Source: DATJBF01 sp035515475 (GTDB taxonomy: Bacteria > Verrucomicrobiota > Verrucomicrobiia > Palsa-1439). From it: a stretch of DNA of 64,000 nt. The notes below the pieces were generated by a model, which searched no databases, was not told where the DNA came from, and worked only from the letters and a program-made list of their open reading frames with translations. A program made the position numbers and the translations under genes. The stretch lies in assembly GCA_035515475.1 (NCBI GenBank), contig DATJBF010000005.1, forward strand, positions 62,001 through 126,000, written 5' to 3'. Positions 59,001 to 64,000 of the stretch are shown piece after piece (the first letter of the stretch is position 1; each line of letters starts with the position of its first letter).

Positions 59001-59894
59001 TACCTGCGACAGGTCGACATCTCGAATCTCGTGACCACGGTCCGGCTCGACGGCGGCCACGTCGTGGTCAAACCGTGCCACCTTACGTTGAACGGCGCGC
59101 CGGTCAACGCCACCGTCGATCTCGACCTCGGCGTGCCGGGCTACACGTACGACGTCTCGTTCAACGCCGACAAGGTGCCGCTCGAACCGTTGGCGAATTC
59201 GTTTTCACCAACGTACAGCTCGAAGGCCCGGGGCGACCTCATCGCCAGCCTGCAGGTCACGGGCGCCGGCGTGACCGGCCGCAGCCTGCAAAAGAGCCTG
59301 ACCGGCCAAATCAACGTGAGTTTTACCAACGCCAACATCCAGATCGTCGGCCCGAAGGTGAAAGCCGTTCTCACGCCGATTGCGCTCGTGCTGGGCGCGC
59401 CGGAACTGCTCAGTTCGCCGCTGGATTCCGTCACGGCTGACCTCCAGCTCGGCAACGGCAAAATCGAGATTCGGAAGTTCGTGGCACACAGCGCGGCGTT
59501 TCTGGCGGAGTCGCAAGGCACGATTCCGATTGCCGACGTGTTGATGGATTCGCCGCTGAACCAGCCCGTTGAGATCGCGCTGGCGCAGGGCATCGCCGGC
59601 AAACTGCGGCTGTCCAACCTGGCTTCGGAAGGATCGTACACCAGACTGCCCACGTTCGTGCACCTGACCGGCACGCTCGGCGACCCATCGGCCAAGACCG
59701 ACAAAGCCGTCGTCGCCGGTCTGACGGCCCAGGGAATCGCCGGTGCGGTGGGCGGCAAAGCCGGCGGCATACTTCAGGGAATCAGCGGCTTGCTGACGGG
59801 CCAGCCGCCCGCGACCAACAACGCGCCATCCGGCAACCAGCCCGTCATCCCCTTCAACCCGCTCGACCTTCTCCGACAGCCGCGGAGAAGGTAA
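56070..59894 (+). CDS. AsmA/TamB-like envelope protein
   Basis: 1274 residues. One N-terminal membrane helix (WLAGCAAGLIVILVALYFIA), then a long periplasmic part rich in beta structure. The opening (LPRVSSALDADVSVSDAEI, DLKVTPKGGQPVFTASS) and C-terminal third (SLTGQINVSFTNANIQIVGP) match AsmA-family proteins, which bridge the envelope and take part in lipid transport or outer-membrane biogenesis. Two consecutive segments of about 115 residues (around 465-580 and 590-700) are clearly duplicated (ARGTGADLKQFHLSEYRLDL and TRGTGADLTQFNVSECQLDL). ATG 56070 has GAGG upstream. Confidence 0.85.
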   Translation: MADTTTQSDSPKRGRWLKWLAGCAAGLIVILVALYFIATSSAFFKTVVLPRVSSALDADVSVSDAEISPFSHVILHDLKVTPKGGQPVFTASSVTARYSLLSILRGHILVDEASVVDPTVTVIEHPDGTSNLSPLLKSGKPTTKVERTARPAPAPTAKPSSPPSIDVKSVSVKNATVRYVQSLKDGGTQTLELTKVDVTVGNIKNGGTGQLDFAAAMALTKTLPTPGSNTTLQANLNGAFTFNLTQDLKPGAVKGNAAAKMDQATGVFADLTGLAAKFDCDVTPTDIKQCALTFTKADAALGNVSVSGPFDPAKMEGKLKVEASSLDRRVLNLVGAAAGIDFGTTTINTSNDIELTQGGAVITAASTVNVARFQVTRQNQTSPTLDLRCQYDVSVNRSEQSVQVKTLNLAGTQNQHPLLQAELTSPMTIAWGNTGNAVGNATLNVAVTGLDLGDWKAFAGDYAPGGVANLKLKLQSQQAGKQLTFDLEGQVDQLSAHIGHDQIPPVDVHVVARGTGADLKQFHLSEYRLDLAQQHQSVLTVSGTGSFDRTTQDADIQASAQAALDRLSGLMAHWVTAAADYAPSGRANLKLNLQVKQGGSQLAFDADGQVNELSARIGGQNLTPVNVHLVTRGTGADLTQFNVSECQLDLTRQEQLVLTMSSTGTVDRATLDADLQFAAKAALDRLAALWPRPDIACSAGTLDVTGHVTSQRQTRAVTGQLTLADLTGHYGDYRFDGFGTTIDLDGLMKGKQLEIHKAAGQFHKGRSPGGKFDVAGQYDLDKKTGQLTAKLEGFTQNDLGPFLQPSLGDKKLVSVSLTAMASAGFDANGNGSVKADAKVANLVVQDPKNQLPAKPLEVHLQIDAAGSNKVVNVHQCQLALTPTERAKNELRLSGTVNYSRTGGITGDLKLAADSLDATAYYDLFTAKNKANEAETGSPPAPGKPKSAPASGAEEQAEPAAVKLPVRNFTCDATIGRFYLRQVDISNLVTTVRLDGGHVVVKPCHLTLNGAPVNATVDLDLGVPGYTYDVSFNADKVPLEPLANSFSPTYSSKARGDLIASLQVTGAGVTGRSLQKSLTGQINVSFTNANIQIVGPKVKAVLTPIALVLGAPELLSSPLDSVTADLQLGNGKIEIRKFVAHSAAFLAESQGTIPIADVLMDSPLNQPVEIALAQGIAGKLRLSNLASEGSYTRLPTFVHLTGTLGDPSAKTDKAVVAGLTAQGIAGAVGGKAGGILQGISGLLTGQPPATNNAPSGNQPVIPFNPLDLLRQPRRR

Positions 59895-60058
59895 CTCCGA
59901 CTCATGCAGCGCGGGCCCGGCGCACCGGAAGTCCTGGTGCTTCGGTTCGCAACCACGTTGGGGCTGGACGGTATGTTCGAGTTGTCAGCCCGCTCGTGGT
60001 GACCGCCCATGCTGGCTTGTCCGTCGTTGTCGGGACATGGTACAAAGTTCTCTTGGCG

Positions 60059-60733
60059 ATGAATTTGACTTTTCTCCTGAAAAGCTGCCGGTTGTTTTCA
60101 GATCTGGACCAGGCGGAACTCGATCTCATCGGGCAGATGGCCGTCCGCAAGGAGTTTCGCAAGGGGCAGCTCATTTTTGGCGAAGGCGAAACCACGCGGG
60201 GTTTCTTCCTCGTTGCGTCGGGTGGCGTGAAGGTTTTTCGGGTTGGACCGGACGGACGGGAGCGCGTGTTGCATGTCGTTGAAGCGAACGAATCGTTTGC
60301 CGAGGCGGCGCTGTTCATGGAGGAGTATCCGGCCAGCGCCGAGGCGCTCGCGGCCACCACGGTGGTCGTCATGGACAAGAACCGGTTCAAACAACTCCTC
60401 ACCCGCGACCCCAAGCTGAGTTTCAAGGTCATGGGGTCGCTGGTGAAATGGCTCGCGCAAATGCGTAACGCGCTGACCGATCTTTCGCTCAAGGAAGTAC
60501 CGGCCCGGTTTGCCAGTTACGTCCTGAGCTTGCCCGCCGAGCCGGGCCAGCCAATCAGGGTCAGCATCAGCAAGACGACCATCGCCCAGATGCTCGGCAC
60601 CACCAAGGAAACGTTCTCGCGCGTGCTCCGCCGGCTCGCTCAGCATCGCATCCTCACCTATCGCGGCAGCCAGATCCGCGTCCTCAATCGCAAGCGACTG
60701 GAGAGCATCGCGGCTGGCGACGAGAGGATTTAA
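60059..60733 (+). CDS. Crp/Fnr-family transcription regulator
   Basis: 224 residues: cyclic-nucleotide-binding-like barrel (LIFGEGETTRGFFLVASGGV, FAEAALFMEEYPASAEALA), dimer helix, and a C-terminal winged helix with recognition helix TKETFSRVLRRLAQ. There is no N-terminal cysteine cluster as in FNR, so it is of the Dnr/Crp type that may sense NO or another ligand. The ATG at 60059 was preferred over 59996 because the fold starts with MNLTFLLKSCRLFSDL. A TACAAA element just upstream may be its -10. A TTGAC-N4-ATCAA box lies before nirK 2.1 kb downstream, making it a likely target. Confidence 0.92.
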   Translation: MNLTFLLKSCRLFSDLDQAELDLIGQMAVRKEFRKGQLIFGEGETTRGFFLVASGGVKVFRVGPDGRERVLHVVEANESFAEAALFMEEYPASAEALAATTVVVMDKNRFKQLLTRDPKLSFKVMGSLVKWLAQMRNALTDLSLKEVPARFASYVLSLPAEPGQPIRVSISKTTIAQMLGTTKETFSRVLRRLAQHRILTYRGSQIRVLNRKRLESIAAGDERI

Positions 60734-60921
60734 GGTGCCGTCTTGCGTGGTAGGGCCGCGCGCCACGCAGCCACGCCAGGCCGTGCGACAGGGCTGAATC
60801 ATGAGTGACGCACTTGGGTAACCGGGGAGCGAGAGGCCAAATTTCACTTTCGCAACGACCGATTGTGGCGGAGTATTTGTCTCGATAACGGGTCGCACCG
60901 TTCCGGCAGGAGTTGTTCGCG

Positions 60922-62727
60922 ATGAAGGCAACACCGGATTTGAACAGGGACGTCGAGATGCCCGCCAAGCTCGCCGGAGATTTTCGGCTGGGCTGGATTT
61001 CGTTGTTGGCGGCCGGAGTGGGCGTCGCCGGGGGACTGATCGCGTATCTGTTGCTCAAGTTGATCGGCTTGTTCACCAACATGTTTTTCTTCCACCGGTT
61101 TTCGGCGGCGTTCACGAGTCCGCAGATGCATCATCTCGGTTTGTGGGTGATTCTGTTGCCCGCGGCCGGGGGGATTGTGGTCGGGTTGATGGCCAAATAT
61201 GGCACGTCAAAAATCAAAGGGCATGGAATTCCCGAGGCGATGGAGGCCGTGCTGACGAGCCGCAGTCGGATTCATCCGAAGGTAGCCATCCTCAAGCCGC
61301 TTTCGGTGGCGGTGGCCATCGGCACGGGCGGGCCGTTTGGCGCCGAAGGCCCGATCATTCAAACGGGAGGCGCGGTCGGGTCGTTGGTCGGGCAGTTGAT
61401 CCACATGACGGCCTCCGAGCGCAAAGTGTTGCTGGCCTGTGGCGCGGCGGCGGGCATGTCGGCCACGTTCAACACGCCGATCGCGGGCGTGATCCTGTCG
61501 ATCGAACTTCTGCTGTTCGAATTCCGGTCGCGTTCGTTCATTCCGCTGGTCGTCTCGAGCACACTGGCCACGGCGACGCGCTTTGTGGTGATGGGGAACA
61601 AGGCGATGTTCGAGATGGGGCCGGTGGATTTCGGTATTCCGGCGGCCTTGCCGTACTACCTGTTATTGGGCGTGGTGTGCGGGTTTGCCGCGGTGGGATT
61701 CAGCCGGGCGCTGTACTGGGTCGAGGATCGCTTCGAGCAACTGCCCATTGATGAAGTGTGGTGGCCCGCGATCGGCGGGCTCGGGCTGGGCGTTATTGGC
61801 TATTTCATGCCGCGGGTACTCGGGGTCGGCTACGACACGATCTCGGACGTTTTGAATGACCGGCTCGCGCTGAACCTGCTGGTGGCCGTCATGGTGTTCA
61901 AGGCGCTGGCGTTGGTGGTGTCGCTTGGCTCCGGGACATCCGGCGGGCTGCTGGCGCCCATGTTCATGAGCAGCGCGGCCTTGGGTGCCGTGTTTGCCAT
62001 CGGACTGAACCATCTCATTCCCGGTGCTCACTTGGCCCCGGCAGCGTTCGCCCTGGTGGCGATGGGCGCCGTGTTCGGGGCCGCCGCGAACGCGACGTTT
62101 ACCTTCATCATTTTCGCCTTCGAGATCACCCGCGATTACAATGCCGTCTTGCCGTTGATGCTCGTCAGCGTCATCGGCAGCGGCGTCGCCCGCCGGTTCA
62201 TGAAGGAATCCATCATGACCGAGAAACTGGCCCGACGGGGCTTGCGCGTGCCTCAAGATTATGAGGCGGACGCATTTCAACAGGTGGCCGTGGGCGACGT
62301 GATGGACAAGGAGCCGCCCACGGTATCTTCCGTGACGAAGGTGGCGGAATTGGCGGATCGGATGGCCCGGGGCACCCCGGAGTTTCATCGACACCAGGCG
62401 GTGTTGGTTGTCGATCCGGCGGGCTGCTTGGTGGGGATCATCACACACGGGGATGTCATTCGACTGTTGAAAGACAGCCCCGCGGGCGACGTTACGGTCG
62501 GAGAAGTCTGCCGGGCGCCGCTGATCGTGACGTATCCTGATGAGACGGTCGATGAGGCCATGACGAAACTGCTTCTCCACGATATTGGGCGCTTGCCGGT
62601 GGTTCGCCGCGGGACGCCACAGGCGCTGGTGGGTTACCTGGGCCGCACCGAGGTGATGGCGGCGCGCACGCGGCGCCATGAGGAAGAACATGTGCGCGAG
62701 CCGGGTTGGCTCAGCCGCACCCCGTAA
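60922..62727 (+). CDS. ClC-type chloride channel/antiporter with two CBS domains
   Basis: 601 residues with ten or more membrane helices. The three selectivity-filter motifs are present: KGHGIPEA, GPFGAEGPII and GSGTSGGLLAPMF. The glutamate in GAEGP is the gating residue and implies H+/Cl- exchange rather than a pure channel. The C-terminal 140 residues contain two CBS domains (VGDVMDKEPPTV... and VGEVCRAPLIVTYPDETVDE), which bind adenosyl ligands. AGGAG at nine bases supports the ATG at 60922. It lies between the Crp/Fnr regulator and nirK, all rightward. Confidence 0.94.
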   Translation: MKATPDLNRDVEMPAKLAGDFRLGWISLLAAGVGVAGGLIAYLLLKLIGLFTNMFFFHRFSAAFTSPQMHHLGLWVILLPAAGGIVVGLMAKYGTSKIKGHGIPEAMEAVLTSRSRIHPKVAILKPLSVAVAIGTGGPFGAEGPIIQTGGAVGSLVGQLIHMTASERKVLLACGAAAGMSATFNTPIAGVILSIELLLFEFRSRSFIPLVVSSTLATATRFVVMGNKAMFEMGPVDFGIPAALPYYLLLGVVCGFAAVGFSRALYWVEDRFEQLPIDEVWWPAIGGLGLGVIGYFMPRVLGVGYDTISDVLNDRLALNLLVAVMVFKALALVVSLGSGTSGGLLAPMFMSSAALGAVFAIGLNHLIPGAHLAPAAFALVAMGAVFGAAANATFTFIIFAFEITRDYNAVLPLMLVSVIGSGVARRFMKESIMTEKLARRGLRVPQDYEADAFQQVAVGDVMDKEPPTVSSVTKVAELADRMARGTPEFHRHQAVLVVDPAGCLVGIITHGDVIRLLKDSPAGDVTVGEVCRAPLIVTYPDETVDEAMTKLLLHDIGRLPVVRRGTPQALVGYLGRTEVMAARTRRHEEEHVREPGWLSRTP

Positions 62728-62801
62728 TCGGATTCGGATCAGCGGAGTCCTGCAGCCTGTCCGCCGTCTACCCCGGAAAATCGGCCCCCGCCAACGGCAT
62801 T

Positions 62802-62876
62802 TACAATCCATCGTTAAAGGTTCGAGAGCCTTTGTTGACCTGCATCAATTGGTCGGGAGCGTCCGTGGACTACGGT
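62802..62876 (+). promoter_or_regulatory. nirK promoter region with FNR/Dnr-type box
   Basis: TTGACCTGCATCAA at 62835-62848 matches the FNR/Dnr consensus (TTGAT-N4-ATCAA) with one difference. A weak -10, TACGGT at 62871-62876, would start transcription near 62883 and puts the box centre at about -41.5, the usual class II activator position. A separate TACAAT lies at 62802-62807. Confidence 0.6.
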
Positions 62877-62905
62877 GGAGCGTGCACAAAAGGAAACGAA
62901 CTGTC

Positions 62906-63931
62906 ATGAACCTACGAAGATTCCTCATTACCGTCGGGGCAATCGTCGCTCTGGCCCCACTCGCTTCGGCCGCGCCGCTGCGTGAGCAGGCACAACTGAC
63001 GTACCCGCCGGACGTGCCGCCCCCGATCGCGCGGCGCCGGCCCGCCATCGTCGAGGTCCACCTCGAAGGCGGACGCAAGCTCATGCCGCTCGGCGGCGGC
63101 GCGAAGTATGAGTTTTGGACCTTCAACGGGCACACACCCGGGCCGTTCATTCGCGCGCGGGTCGGAGACACGCTGGAGATTCACATCACCAACTCCGACA
63201 CCAACGGGATGCCGCACAACTGCGATCTCCACGCCGTCACCGGACCCGGCGGCGGGGCGCCGGTTCTCACCGTGGTCAAAGGGGAAGAACGCGTCGCGTG
63301 GTTCAAGCTGCTGCATCCGGGCCTGTTCGTGTATCACTGCGCGGCGCCGCCCGTGATGGATCACATCGCCAATGGCATGTACGGCATGGTGCTCGTCGAC
63401 CCCAAGAATGGTCTGCCGAAGGTGGACCACGAGTATGCCGTGATGCAGAGCGAATTTTACACAAAAGACGCGCCCGAAGACGCCGAAGTACTCACCTACT
63501 CGCACGAGAAAGGGCTGCTGGAACATCCCACATTCGTCGTGTTCAACGGCCGGGTCGGTTCGCTCACGGGCACGGGCGTGTTGAAGGCGAAGACCGGCGA
63601 GAAAGTCCGGATCTATTTCGGCAACATCGGACCCAATTTCATTTCCTCCTTCCACATCATCGGCACCATTTTCGACAAGGTGTATCGCGAAGGCGGCTTG
63701 GAAGATCCACCGGCCCACGGCATCCAAACCACGCTCGTGCCAGCCGGCGGGGCGACCGTGGTGGAGCTGAAACCCGAAGTGCCCGGTACCTACACGCTGG
63801 TCGATCACGCCATTTTTCGCATCGAGCAGGGTGCCGTCGGCTACCTCAACGTCGAAGGTCCACCGCATCCCGGCGTTTTTTGTTCCGACAAAGACCCCGT
63901 CAAATGTCCCGGTTGCCTGGTGCATCCATGA
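62906..63931 (+). CDS. nirK: Copper-containing nitrite reductase (AniA-like)
   Basis: Reduces nitrite to nitric oxide in the periplasm. 341 residues with a signal peptide (MNLRRFLITVGAIVALAPLA, cleavage after ASA). The type 1 copper ligands are H104, C145, H153 and M158 (HCAAPPVMDHIANGMYG, the shorter AniA-type loop). The type 2 site has H109, H144 and H301 (TLVDHAIFR), with catalytic D107 (PHNCDLH) and H250. Extra cysteines near the C-terminus (C326, C334, C337 in VKCPGC) are unusual and might bind something. AAGGA is 12 bases before the ATG. The upstream FNR-type box suggests induction without oxygen. No other denitrification gene is in the window. Confidence 0.94.
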   Translation: MNLRRFLITVGAIVALAPLASAAPLREQAQLTYPPDVPPPIARRRPAIVEVHLEGGRKLMPLGGGAKYEFWTFNGHTPGPFIRARVGDTLEIHITNSDTNGMPHNCDLHAVTGPGGGAPVLTVVKGEERVAWFKLLHPGLFVYHCAAPPVMDHIANGMYGMVLVDPKNGLPKVDHEYAVMQSEFYTKDAPEDAEVLTYSHEKGLLEHPTFVVFNGRVGSLTGTGVLKAKTGEKVRIYFGNIGPNFISSFHIIGTIFDKVYREGGLEDPPAHGIQTTLVPAGGATVVELKPEVPGTYTLVDHAIFRIEQGAVGYLNVEGPPHPGVFCSDKDPVKCPGCLVHP

Positions 63932-64000
63932 ACCGGGTAGCGATGGTGACAGCAGTGCCGACCTCATCTGGCGAGCCAATCAGCCAGTCGATGTTGGTGT

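Overview
The window is GC-rich (roughly 60% or more by eye) and densely coded, with many translationally coupled gene starts and no rRNA or tRNA that I can see. Several short inverted-repeat families are scattered between genes and sit in frame inside genes; their translations include strings such as GEAPAEP and ADKRDACPT, which I associate with Verrucomicrobiota/Planctomycetota-type genomes. A PVC-group bacterium is my best guess, from memory of these repeats and from the gene content; there is no marker gene here to confirm it.

Layout. 1-3.8 kb: housekeeping and signalling (partial membrane protein, Ser/Thr kinase, yggS, proC). 3.9-10.2 kb: siroheme-route haem synthesis (ahbC with a coupled second radical SAM gene; ahbD with a coupled AraC/PocR regulator). 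10.7-16.2 kb: outer-membrane porin, octahaem lipoprotein and nonahaem cytochrome, resembling a porin-cytochrome conduit, read leftwards from a candidate sigma-54 promoter. 16.5-34.1 kb: a long leftward series of a NapC/NirT heptahaem protein, nonahaem cytochrome, Rieske protein, b6-type cytochrome b, tetrahaem cytochrome, resB, hemA, ccsA, an 11-haem c/b561 fusion, an octahaem/FeS/NrfD module, a histidine kinase with its own c-haem motif and an NtrC-type sigma-54 activator. 34.3 kb: fused ahbA-ahbB, so the last steps of the Ahb haem pathway are all present. 35.9-42.5 kb: an island of lower GC holding a choloylglycine-hydrolase-like enzyme, a cupin gene fragment, and a two-gene MBL-fold hydrolase plus P-loop ATPase module. 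42.6-50.0 kb: an apparently exported AmmeMemoRadiSam set (Memo-AMMECR1 fusion and AmrS) around a PLP enzyme and a membrane spermidine-synthase-like protein. 50.3-63.9 kb: GH28 enzyme, kelch protein, AsmA-like protein, Crp/Fnr regulator, ClC transporter and copper nitrite reductase nirK.

How it fits together. I count 55 CXXCH motifs plus one CX3CH and one CX4CH. The gene set makes haem (HemA, AhbABCD), attaches it to cytochromes (ResB/CcsA), moves electrons from quinol through several alternative membrane modules that look like Geobacter ImcH, CbcL and Cbc4, and could pass them across the outer membrane. A redox-sensing two-component system sits between the inner- and outer-membrane parts. The best candidates for something new are this compact respiration island, a GACAA-N-TTGTC palindrome shared by the ahb loci, and the MBL/ATPase pair.
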